Shown: piece after piece, positions 51,283 to 58,586 of the stretch
Layout of the letters: each line of letters begins with the position of its first letter
Position numbering within the stretch: position 1 is the stretch's first letter
NCBI RefSeq assembly: GCF_003590795.1
Contig: NZ_QYUL01000002.1
Coordinates: 1,171,001-1,235,000, forward strand
From: Azospirillum cavernae
GTDB taxonomy: Bacteria; Pseudomonadota; Alphaproteobacteria; Azospirillales; Azospirillaceae
Direction of reading: 5' to 3'
Length of the DNA: 64,000 nt
Translations under genes and position numbers: made by a program
Notes under the pieces: generated by a model
Told to the model about the DNA's origin: nothing
Database searches by the model: none
What the model saw: the letters and a program-made list of their open reading frames with translations, nothing else

Positions 51283-51752
51283 GCCGGATCACGCAGGATG
51301 CGGGTGCGTCCGGTCAGCCAATCGACGCGGATGGTCATCGCGCCCGCCCGGTTGGCGACGCGCAACTCCCCGCCCGGCGATCCGCCATCGGGGCGGAAGC
51401 GGATCTCGCCGCGCCCGGCGTTTCCAGCGCCGCCGGGCAGCACCGACCGGGCGTCGGTGGTCAGGGCGACGCGCAGGTCGGCGTCGAGGCTCCCCTCCAG
51501 CCTTTGCCCGGCGATGCCGAAGCGGCGGGCGGCGAGGTCCAGCGCGAAGGCGGCCTCGGCGTTGGTCAGCACGGCTTCGCTGCGGGCCAGCGCGATGGAT
51601 CCGGCCAAAGCTTGGGCGGCGGCGCGCAGCCGCACGCCGTCCGATCCGCGCCCGGCGGCGGGCGGAACCAGCCCCAGCAGCAGCCCGGCGATGACCAGCA
51701 CGACCAGCAGCTCCAGCAGGGTGAATCCGGCTTGCGTCCGGCGCGGGGGCAT
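51279..51752 (-). CDS. gspH: Type II secretion minor pseudopilin GspH-like
   Basis: Protein of 157 residues: QAGFTLLELLVVLVIAGLLLGLVPPA prepilin signal, then LAGSIALARSEAVLTNAEAAFALDL and a beta-sheet body typical of GspH. First of the minus-strand trio HIJ. It is divergent from gspK across 82 bp. Confidence 0.85.
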   Translation of the reverse strand: MPPRRTQAGFTLLELLVVLVIAGLLLGLVPPAAGRGSDGVRLRAAAQALAGSIALARSEAVLTNAEAAFALDLAARRFGIAGQRLEGSLDADLRVALTTDARSVLPGGAGNAGRGEIRFRPDGGSPGGELRVANRAGAMTIRVDWLTGRTRILRDPA

Positions 51753-51834
51753 GATGTTTCCTTGAACCGCAATGCGTGTCGCGAACAGAGTAACCCAGGG
51801 CGGCGCGCCCGACGAGCGAAGGAGCGGAACGGCC

Positions 51835-52758
51835 ATGCCGGGCGCGGCGTCAGACCAGAAGGCAGGGCGGAACCAGGCGAACGGGCGGCAGGGCGGTTTC
51901 GCCCTGGTGCTGGTGCTCGGCACGCTGGTGCTCATCGCCGCGCTGGCGCTGGGGCTGGCCCAGACCAGCCGGTTGGAGGTGCGCCGCGCCGCCAACATGG
52001 CGGCGGCGGGCAAGGCGCGCGCGCTGTTGGACGCCGGGGTGGCGCTGGCGGTGTTCGACGCCGACCGCCCCTTGCGCGCCCGCCGCTTTCGCCCGGCGGG
52101 TCCGGCGGCGCGGGTCGGGTTGGGCGACGCGACGCTCGACATCCGGGTGTTTGAGGATTGGGGCCGGGTCGATCTCAACCGCTCCAACCCGCTGCTGCTG
52201 CGCGGCCTGATCGAAGCGGTGGGGGAGGAGGCCGACAACGCCCGCGCCATCGCCGACACGGTGGCGGCGCGGCGCGGCGACACCATGGCCAGCCGCGCGC
52301 GGGAGGATGGCCAGCCCCACCGTCCCTTCCTGTCGGTGGCGGAGTTGGCGACCGTGCCGGGGGTGACGCCCGAGTTGCTGCGGCGGCTGTGGGACGAGGT
52401 GACGGTGGACGGCGGGCCGGGCCGTCTGTCGGTCGCGGCGGCGGGGCCGCTGACGCTGGCGTCCCTGCCGAACCTGTCGGCGGCGGATCGCGCGGCGGTG
52501 ATCGCGCTGGCGGGCGGCTGGGCGGCTGGTGGGGCTGGGGGTGGGGCGGATTCCGGTCTGGCCGAGCGCGCGGCGGCGGCGGGGGTGGAGCTGGATCCCG
52601 AAGGCGGTTTCCCCATCGTCGGGCGGACGCTGACCGTGCGGGTGCGCGCGTCCAAGGATGGGGCGGAGGCGCTGGCCGAGGCGGTGGTCGTGCTGTCGGA
52701 CGTCAAATCGCCCACCCCTTACCGCGTGGTGGAATGGCGGGAGCCGCCGGGCTTGTGA
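51835..52758 (+). CDS. gspK: Type II secretion minor pseudopilin GspK-like
   Basis: Protein of 307 residues. After a hydrophilic stretch (about 18), QGGFALVLVLGTLVLIAALALGLAQ forms the pseudopilin hydrophobic helix, but the prepilin Glu5 is replaced, as is usual in GspK. The body contains LDIRVFEDWGRVDLNRSNPLLLRGLI and PFLSVAELATVPGVTPELLRRLW, typical of GspK. It caps the pseudopilus with H, I and J, yet is encoded on the opposite strand. ATG 51835 follows AAGGAGCGGAACGGCC; an ATG at 51772 is possible. Confidence 0.87.
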   Translation: MPGAASDQKAGRNQANGRQGGFALVLVLGTLVLIAALALGLAQTSRLEVRRAANMAAAGKARALLDAGVALAVFDADRPLRARRFRPAGPAARVGLGDATLDIRVFEDWGRVDLNRSNPLLLRGLIEAVGEEADNARAIADTVAARRGDTMASRAREDGQPHRPFLSVAELATVPGVTPELLRRLWDEVTVDGGPGRLSVAAAGPLTLASLPNLSAADRAAVIALAGGWAAGGAGGGADSGLAERAAAAGVELDPEGGFPIVGRTLTVRVRASKDGAEALAEAVVVLSDVKSPTPYRVVEWREPPGL

Positions 52759-52781
52759 CGGTCGGCTCCCCACGGACGAAA

Positions 52782-52803
52782 GGCCCCCCGTCGCCGGGAG
52801 GCC
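52782..52803. terminator. Hairpin between convergent gspK and PHB depolymerase genes
   Basis: GGCC-CCC pairs with GGG-GGCC with one mismatch; on the minus strand it runs into TTTCG. It may end both converging transcripts. Confidence 0.45.
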
Positions 52804-52832
52804 CTCCGCTGTCCCGATGATCGGGCGGTCGC

Positions 52833-54335
52833 TCAGCTCAGCGGGCCGCAGGTCGCCGAGTTGGTCCAGGTCGATCCGCACAGATACAGCGTCATGTTGG
52901 CGTTGTAGCCGTACTTCGCGCCCATCTGGTTGTACTGCGTCACCGTCAGGCGGCCCGCCACATAATGGGTGGTGACGGTCGCGGTGACGGATTGGGAGTA
53001 AGACACCGCCGCCTGGGTCGCGCCGCTGACGGCGCTGGATTGCACGCCCTCGCCCACCGCGTTCAGCGCGCTGACGGTGTAGCTGTAGCTGGTGCTGGCG
53101 GTCAGGCCGCTGTCGGTGTAGCTCGTGCCGGTGCTGGTCCCGACATTGGCGCCGCCGCGATAGATCTTATAGCTGGTCGCGGTGCTGGCGGCGGACCAGC
53201 TCAGGCTGACGCTGCTGGCGGTGGTGGCTGAGACCGACAGGCCGGCCGGAGCCGCTGGAACCGTGGCGGGCGGGGTGCCGCCGCCGCCGCCGCTGTAGCC
53301 GCTCGTCACCTTGTTGACCATGGCGACCAGGGCGGCCATCTGGGTGCCGCCCTTTTGATCGGCGTTGGCGCCGTACCAGCCGATCCAATCCCAGCAGGCG
53401 TTCGGGTTGGCGACCGAGCCGCTGCTCCAGGTCGAATGGCTGGTGTTGTCCACCGTGGTTTGCGGGTAGAGAATCACGATGTTGTTGGTGTCGGCCCATT
53501 TGTTGTAGCCGGTGTTCTGGATGTATTTGTCGCCGATCTTGCCGTAGCTCTGTTGGCAGCCGTGCAGGGCGACGTGCAGCTTGCAAACGGTCGCCCCGCC
53601 CGAGGCGCAGTTGGCCGGGACATAGGCGTAGCCGGTGGCCCCGCCGCCATTCGCCGCCGACAGATAGGCCGACTGGTCAAACGACACCACGCTTCCGCCC
53701 AGCGTGCCGGTGTTGCGGGCGTTCAGCCCGGCGCCATACAAATGCTTCAGCACCGCGCCCGCGCCGTCGAAGCTGCAATTGCTGATGTAGGGGGAGGCGG
53801 CGGAGCTGCACGCGTTGTTCCCGGTTCCAGCGAAATCGGTGGGGAAGGTGTGGGCCGCGCCGCTGGTGGTGTCGTATTTGATGTTGGCCGCCGTGCCGAA
53901 GACATCCATCTGCGCCTTCAGCTTGTTCATCACGTTGGGGCCGACGGTGCTGTCGCTGGTCCCGCCCCACAGATAGATCTTGCGGTTGGTCAGGTTGGAT
54001 TTGTTGTCGATCTGGTTGCCGCTCCAGGCGTTGATGTTGGCGTTGGGCGTGGTGATCGACGGGGTGGCGTTGTACATGCAGGCGGTGTAATTCTGATTGC
54101 GGGCGCAATCGAACGGCCCGCCGGCGAAGACGCCGAAACCGGCCTGGAAGATTGATGAATAGGCCACGCCCAATTGGGCCGCCATGAAGCCGCCCGACGA
54201 CAGGCCGGACACCGACACCGACGCCGGATCAACATTGTAGGCTTGCAGCGGCGCGGCCTGCGCGTTTGTGGCGACGGTGGCCAGCGTCAGCAGGCCGGTG
54301 GCGAGCAGCGCGTGACGGCGAACCCGAGCGTTCAT
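52833..54335 (-). CDS. phaZ: Extracellular poly(3-hydroxybutyrate) depolymerase
   Basis: Secreted protein of 500 residues. Signal peptide up to about residue 28 (MNARVRRHALLATGLLTLATVATNAQA). The catalytic domain has the lipase box GLSSGG (Ser46), placed near the N terminus as in type 2 depolymerases, the oxyanion HGCQQSYG and DWIGWYG. Then a linker, a fibronectin type III domain (about 345-430: PAAPAGLSVSATTASSVSLSWSA) and a C-terminal substrate-binding domain with paired Cys (YLCGSTWTNSATCGPL). It degrades PHB granules released by other bacteria and is a typical type II secretion client; the pseudopilin genes are next door. Confidence 0.92.
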   Translation of the reverse strand: MNARVRRHALLATGLLTLATVATNAQAAPLQAYNVDPASVSVSGLSSGGFMAAQLGVAYSSIFQAGFGVFAGGPFDCARNQNYTACMYNATPSITTPNANINAWSGNQIDNKSNLTNRKIYLWGGTSDSTVGPNVMNKLKAQMDVFGTAANIKYDTTSGAAHTFPTDFAGTGNNACSSAASPYISNCSFDGAGAVLKHLYGAGLNARNTGTLGGSVVSFDQSAYLSAANGGGATGYAYVPANCASGGATVCKLHVALHGCQQSYGKIGDKYIQNTGYNKWADTNNIVILYPQTTVDNTSHSTWSSGSVANPNACWDWIGWYGANADQKGGTQMAALVAMVNKVTSGYSGGGGGTPPATVPAAPAGLSVSATTASSVSLSWSAASTATSYKIYRGGANVGTSTGTSYTDSGLTASTSYSYTVSALNAVGEGVQSSAVSGATQAAVSYSQSVTATVTTHYVAGRLTVTQYNQMGAKYGYNANMTLYLCGSTWTNSATCGPLS

Positions 54336-54466
54336 CAAAGTCTCCCATAATGCGTGATTGTCGTTGGCCCGCCGGACGGCGGCGTTGCGCGTCATCCTGG
54401 GTCGTCCGGTGGGTTGAGTGACAATCACGATTACAAAATGCGTGCCAACCGCATTGTTGAGGGATT

Positions 54467-54482
54467 CCGCCAATATTGGCGG
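54467..54482. repeat. 16-bp perfect palindrome upstream of the PHB depolymerase
   Basis: CCGCCAATATTGGCGG is fully self-complementary. It lies 131 bp before the depolymerase start, suited to a dimeric regulator. A separate stem, GCGCCGCAACA/TGTTGCGGCGC at 54540-54569, follows nearer the ACR3 gene end. Confidence 0.5.
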
Positions 54483-54579
54483 GGGAGCGTGATGAAAAGC
54501 GTCTGCTGTTCCGACGACTGTCCTGCGTTGTGACAGGATGCGCCGCAACATGCGGCGTTGTTGCGGCGCCTATGTATGT

Positions 54580-55644
54580 TCAGACGGTCTTGCGCTCGTA
54601 CCAGGGGCGGGTGGCCTTGACCAAATGAACGACCGACAGCATGACCGGCACCTCGACCAGCACGCCGACGACGGTGGCCAGCGCCGCGCCGGAATTCAGG
54701 CCGAACAGGCTGATGGCGGCGGCGACCGACAGCTCGAAGAAATTCGACGCGCCGATCAACGCCGCCGGGGCGGCGACGCACCAGGCCACGCCGAAACGGC
54801 GCGACAGCCAATAGGCCAGCCCGGCGTTCAGATAGACCTGGATGATGATCGGAACCGCCAGAAGCCCGATGACCAGCGGTTGGTCGAGAATGGCCCGACC
54901 CTGAAAGCCGAACAGCAGCACCAGCGTGGCGAGCAGCGCCAGCAGGGAAACCGGCTGCATCCGGTGCAGCGTGGCGGCCAACGCCGCCGGGCCGCCACGG
55001 CTCAACAGCACCCGACGCAGGGTTTGCGCCACCACCACCGGCACGACGATGTAGAGGACCACCGACAGAACCAGCGTGTCCCATGGCACGGTGATGGCGC
55101 TGATGCCCAACAGCAGCCCGACCAGCGGCGCGAAGGCGAAAACCATGATGAGGTCGTTCAGGGCGACTTGGCTCAGGGTGTAATGCGGCTCGCCGTCGCA
55201 CAGGTTCGACCAGACGAAGACCATGGCGGTGCAGGGCGCCGCCGCCAGCAGGATCAGCCCGGCGATGTAGGAGTCGATCTGGTCCGGCGGCAGCAGACCG
55301 GCGAACAGATGGCCGATGAACAGCGCGCCGAGCAGCGCCATCGAAAAGGGTTTCACCCCCCAATTGATGAACAGGGTGACGGCGACGCCGCGCCAATGCT
55401 CCTTCACCGCGCCCAGCGCGGCGAAATCGATCTTCAGCAGCATTGGGACAATCATCAGCCAGACCAGGGCGGCGACCGGCAGATTGACCTTGGCGATTTC
55501 CGCCGCCGCGACGTTGGCGAACAGGCCGGGCAGGAAATGGCCCAGCGCGACGCCGACGACGATGCACAGCCCGACCCAGACGGTGAGAAAGCGCTCGAAC
55601 AGATTCATCGCGGGGGGCGGGGCCGTTTGCGGGATGGCGGTCAT
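54580..55644 (-). CDS. arsB: Arsenite efflux pump, ACR3 family
   Basis: Inner-membrane transporter of 354 residues with about ten helices. LLAAAPCTAMVFVWSNLCDGEPHYTLSQVALNDLIM contains the conserved Cys of ACR3, and ALIGASNFFELSVAAAISLFGLNSGAALATVVGVLVEVPVML is the second signature. It exports arsenite with the proton gradient. It overlaps the end of arsC by four bases (ATGA), third gene of arsRC-acr3. Confidence 0.94.
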   Translation of the reverse strand: MTAIPQTAPPPAMNLFERFLTVWVGLCIVVGVALGHFLPGLFANVAAAEIAKVNLPVAALVWLMIVPMLLKIDFAALGAVKEHWRGVAVTLFINWGVKPFSMALLGALFIGHLFAGLLPPDQIDSYIAGLILLAAAPCTAMVFVWSNLCDGEPHYTLSQVALNDLIMVFAFAPLVGLLLGISAITVPWDTLVLSVVLYIVVPVVVAQTLRRVLLSRGGPAALAATLHRMQPVSLLALLATLVLLFGFQGRAILDQPLVIGLLAVPIIIQVYLNAGLAYWLSRRFGVAWCVAAPAALIGASNFFELSVAAAISLFGLNSGAALATVVGVLVEVPVMLSVVHLVKATRPWYERKTV

Positions 55645-56192
55645 TGGGCGGTCTCCGGGGCGTGGTCGGCTTGGACATCGGCGTGGCCATCATCGGCGTG
55701 ACCATCGGCCATGTCGGTCAGGCGGCGCTTGATCGCCATGCGGTCCAGCGTGTCGAGCGGCAGGGCGGCGAAGGCGCGCAGGCGGCGTTCGATCTGGCCA
55801 TAGACGGCGGCGGTCACGGCCGCCTTTTCCGCCGGAGTCCCTTCGGCGCTCGACGGGTCGGGGAAGCCCCAATGGGCGGTCATCGGCATGCCGGGCCAGA
55901 TCGGGCAGACCTCCCCCGCCGCGTTGTCGCAAACGGTGAAAACGAAATCCATCGTCGGGGCGCCGGCGGCGGCGAACTCGTCCCAGGATTTCGACCGCGC
56001 GTCGGCCAGCGGGTAGCCCAACCGCTCCAGCAGCGCCTTGACCTGCGGGTTGATCTGGCCGGACGGCATGCTGCCCGCGCTGAAGGCGCGGAAGCGGCCC
56101 CGGCCGATGCGGTTCAGGATGCATTCCGCCATCACGCTGCGGGCGCTGTTGTGGGTGCAGAGAAACAGGACGTTGAAGACACGGTCGGTCAT
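55641..56192 (-). CDS. arsC: Arsenate reductase, low-molecular-weight phosphatase type
   Basis: Protein of 183 residues. P-loop FLCTHNSARSVMAE contains the catalytic Cys (CxxNSxRS); the resolving Cys pair lies in FTVCDNAAGEVCPIWPG. It reduces arsenate to arsenite using thioredoxin or glutathione-linked Cys relay. The C terminus has an unusual His/Asp-rich tail (DGHADDGHADVQADHAPE) absent from typical ArsC. It overlaps arsR and acr3. Confidence 0.93.
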   Translation of the reverse strand: MTDRVFNVLFLCTHNSARSVMAECILNRIGRGRFRAFSAGSMPSGQINPQVKALLERLGYPLADARSKSWDEFAAAGAPTMDFVFTVCDNAAGEVCPIWPGMPMTAHWGFPDPSSAEGTPAEKAAVTAAVYGQIERRLRAFAALPLDTLDRMAIKRRLTDMADGHADDGHADVQADHAPETAQ

Positions 56193-56611
56193 CGCGGGGC
56201 CTTGTCGGTCAGAGGGGCGTCGGTCAAAAGGGCATTGGGCGGCGGGGCGGGGCAACCGCTGGCGGGCGCGCAAGCGGCGGAATCGAGAATGGCGGATCCG
56301 CACAGCTCCGGCTGTCCCTGGCAGCAATCTTCCATCAGGAAGGCGATCAGCCGCCTGGTGCCGTCATAGTCGCTGGCGTAGAAAATCTGCCGCTGGACCC
56401 GCCAGGAGCGCAGCAGAGCCGCCCGCTCCAGAATGGCGAGATGGTGCGTCAGGGTCGATCCTGGCACGCCGACGCGCTGGGCGATGTCCCCGGCGCTCAG
56501 CCCGCTGGGGCCAGCCTGAACCAGAAGCCGGAACACCGCCAACCGGGTGTCGTGCGCCAGCGCGGCGAAGGCGTCGATGGCGTCTTTCGCGGGGTCGTTT
56601 TTCAATTCCAT
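56189..56611 (-). CDS. arsR: ArsR-family arsenic repressor
   Basis: Winged-helix protein of 140 residues: AFAALAHDTRLAVFRLLVQAGPSGLSAGDIAQRVGVPGSTLTHHLAILERAALLRSWRVQRQIFY. The metal site is C-terminal: CCQGQPELCG gives three close Cys, as in the CgArsR/AfArsR type rather than the E. coli helix-4 ELCVCDL type. Further Cys (SAACAPASGCP) follow. It represses its own operon from an operator at the start codon. First gene of arsRC-acr3. Confidence 0.93.
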   Translation of the reverse strand: MELKNDPAKDAIDAFAALAHDTRLAVFRLLVQAGPSGLSAGDIAQRVGVPGSTLTHHLAILERAALLRSWRVQRQIFYASDYDGTRRLIAFLMEDCCQGQPELCGSAILDSAACAPASGCPAPPPNALLTDAPLTDKAPR

Positions 56612-56646
56612 ATTTCGACAATAGTCGAAATGATTGGCGCGGGCAA
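56612..56646 (-). promoter_or_regulatory. ars promoter and ArsR operator
   Basis: ATTTCGAC-AATA-GTCGAAAT (56612-56631) is a perfect inverted repeat with 8-bp arms directly before the arsR ATG. On the minus strand TTGCCC (56641-56646) and TATTGT (56618-56623), 17 bases apart, form a promoter whose -10 lies inside the operator. The start point would fall at or near the arsR ATG, implying a leaderless mRNA. Confidence 0.65.
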
Positions 56647-56761
56647 GCGCCGATCGCCCGCGCGGCGACGGCGCGTGAGTACTCTCCGAACCTGCCGATC
56701 TCAGACGTCGCCCGGTATCCTGCCAGAACAATCCATGAATTGATCGCGGGAGGATCAACAG

Positions 56762-57127
56762 ATGCCTTTGAAAAATTCATCGGATGATCGGAACGACGAC
56801 GATCCAAAAATTGAAACCACCGATGAGGAGAGCGACGTGCAAATGTCCGACATTGAGAGCCAGTTGCAAAAGCTCAGCAGCGACATCGCGGCCCTGACCA
56901 AGACCATCGCCGGGGCGGGCGCGGACACGGCGGACGGCTACCGCGCCAAGGTCGGCAATTTGGCGCATGACGCTGTCGAGGCTTCGCAGAACGCCATGGC
57001 GGGCGCGCGCAAGGATTTCATGGCGCTGGAGAGCGACGTCGTCACGCGCATCCGCGACCGCCCGTTGCAGGCGCTTGGCATCGCCGTCGGCGTTGGCTTC
57101 CTGCTCGCCTTCGCAGCCCGGCGCTGA
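56762..57127 (+). CDS. DUF883 (ElaB/YqjD-type) tail-anchored protein
   Basis: Protein of 121 residues. N-terminal acidic stretch (DDRNDDDPKIETTDEESDV), middle helical region (SQLQKLSSDIAALTKTIAGAG...KVGNLAHDAVEASQNAMAGARKDFMALESDVVTRIRDRP) and a C-terminal membrane helix (ALGIAVGVGFLLAFAARR) form the YqjD/ElaB pattern, which tethers ribosomes to the membrane in stationary phase in E. coli. It precedes a membrane protein gene by four bases. Confidence 0.88.
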   Translation: MPLKNSSDDRNDDDPKIETTDEESDVQMSDIESQLQKLSSDIAALTKTIAGAGADTADGYRAKVGNLAHDAVEASQNAMAGARKDFMALESDVVTRIRDRPLQALGIAVGVGFLLAFAARR

Positions 57128-57130
57128 TTC

Positions 57131-57574
57131 ATGATAGAGCGCCTGGCGCCCCTTCTGGTGTCCTTCATGTCGCGCGATTTCGGCCAGAAGCTGCGGCGCG
57201 CCAGGCGGAATGGCCTTCTTTATCTGGTCTGCGGGCTGTTGGCCTTGACCGCTTATGGCGCGGGCGTCGCCGGGGTGGTTCTTGTCCTGGCCAACGCCTA
57301 TGGCGCTGTGGCCGCGCTGTTCGCGCTGGCCATCGCGGCGCTGTCTCTCGCCGTCGCGGCGCTGGCGGCGGTTCTGATGTGCAATCGGAATGACCGAAAA
57401 TTGGCGGCGGCCTCGCCGGTCGGGGGGGCGTTGCTGGGCGTCGCGGCGGCGTCCCTTCTGCCGCTGCTCTTGCGGTCGCGCCTTGTCACCGGCGCGGCGA
57501 TCCTGGCGACCATCGCGGTTCTCGCGTTCCGGTCCAGAGCGGACGGCGGTGACGATTCGTCGTCTCCGCCGTAA
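57131..57574 (+). CDS. Membrane protein, YqjE/phage-holin-3-like
   Basis: Protein of 147 residues with three or four hydrophobic helices (GLLYLVCGLLALTAYGAGVAGVVLVLANAYG, AALFALAIAALSLAVAALAAVLM, LLGVAAASLLPLLL, VTGAAILATIAVLAF). In E. coli yqjD is followed by yqjE, a small membrane protein. The arrangement here matches, although sequence similarity by eye is only general. Confidence 0.7.
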   Translation: MIERLAPLLVSFMSRDFGQKLRRARRNGLLYLVCGLLALTAYGAGVAGVVLVLANAYGAVAALFALAIAALSLAVAALAAVLMCNRNDRKLAAASPVGGALLGVAAASLLPLLLRSRLVTGAAILATIAVLAFRSRADGGDDSSSPP

Positions 57575-57612
57575 GGCTGCCGGATTCGGATGGATTCGGC
57601 CTTTGGGTGTCC

Positions 57613-58326
57613 TCAGCGATCCGCAGCGGCGGCGATTTCCCAGCGCAGCTTGTCGAGGATGGCGCGGGCGAAGCTGCGGCGGTCGTCGGCGGCGCGGACG
57701 AAGGCCGATGGCCCGCCGATTACCCGCGCGGCGAAATAATCGGTCAACCACGGCACTTGGTCGAGAATCACCAGACCGTTGATGGTGATGCCCTGGGCCA
57801 GCACCTGGTCGCGGGCGTATTCCGGCATGATGCCGATGTTGTTGAATCCGTTGCTGACCAGATCAATGACCCGGCGGGGCGACGATGCGCCGCTGAAGCG
57901 GAACCGATCAGCGGCGTTCAACATCGCCGCGCCGATTCCGGTGCTTCCGGCGAAATCACGGCGGGGCAAGGTGTCGATGGCGGCGGCGAAGGCGAGAACG
58001 CTGTCGGGATCGCCGATTTGGGTCCAGGGGATCAACACCTCGAACGCGGTGGGGTCCGACCAGGACACCAGCGTCACCGCGATTTTGCCGCGCGACCCGC
58101 CGCCGATGGCCGCGACCACCGACGGATCGCGAAAGGCGGCGGCGTGCCCGGACAGTTGAAAGTCGAGCAGCGAATCCTCCACGCTGGCGGAGGCGTCAAT
58201 CGCCAGCACCAGTTCCAGATCGACCGAGGTCCAGGCGCGCGCCTCCCCCGCCCATCCCGTCGCCGCCCAGACAAACGCCAGCCCCAGTGCGCCGCGCCGC
58301 CACAGACCGAACCAATCCATTCGCAT
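57613..58326 (-). CDS. DUF1194 von Willebrand-like secreted protein
   Basis: Protein of 237 residues. A signal peptide (MRMDWFGLWRRGALGLAFVWAATGWAGEARA) is followed by a vWA-like domain: VDLELVLAIDASASVEDSLLDFQL holds the MIDAS-type DxSxS metal motif, then VTLVSWSD and IDLVSNGFNNIG. DUF1194 proteins are common in Alphaproteobacteria and uncharacterised; a periplasmic adhesion or assembly role is likely. The start at ATG 58326 precedes the signal. Confidence 0.9.
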   Translation of the reverse strand: MRMDWFGLWRRGALGLAFVWAATGWAGEARAWTSVDLELVLAIDASASVEDSLLDFQLSGHAAAFRDPSVVAAIGGGSRGKIAVTLVSWSDPTAFEVLIPWTQIGDPDSVLAFAAAIDTLPRRDFAGSTGIGAAMLNAADRFRFSGASSPRRVIDLVSNGFNNIGIMPEYARDQVLAQGITINGLVILDQVPWLTDYFAARVIGGPSAFVRAADDRRSFARAILDKLRWEIAAAADR

Positions 58327-58586
58327 GGCGCTCCCCCGTTCCGTTTCGGCCTTCGCCCGCGTCTTGTTTGGACAGCGAACAAACAAAGGGTATCGCGGAA
58401 CGCGGCGGGGGGCGAGCGACGTTTGAGAGCCGCCACGCTGTGACGCGAAGAGGAGGCAATTCAGCCGAAAAATTAACGATTCTCATGAATTGGGCGTCGG
58501 GGATTCAAGAGTGATTCCTGACGGATTTCGCTGATTTCCAAGGAATCGTCCGTCAAGCCGTCCCGTCATTTGGGGCTTCTCCCAAT

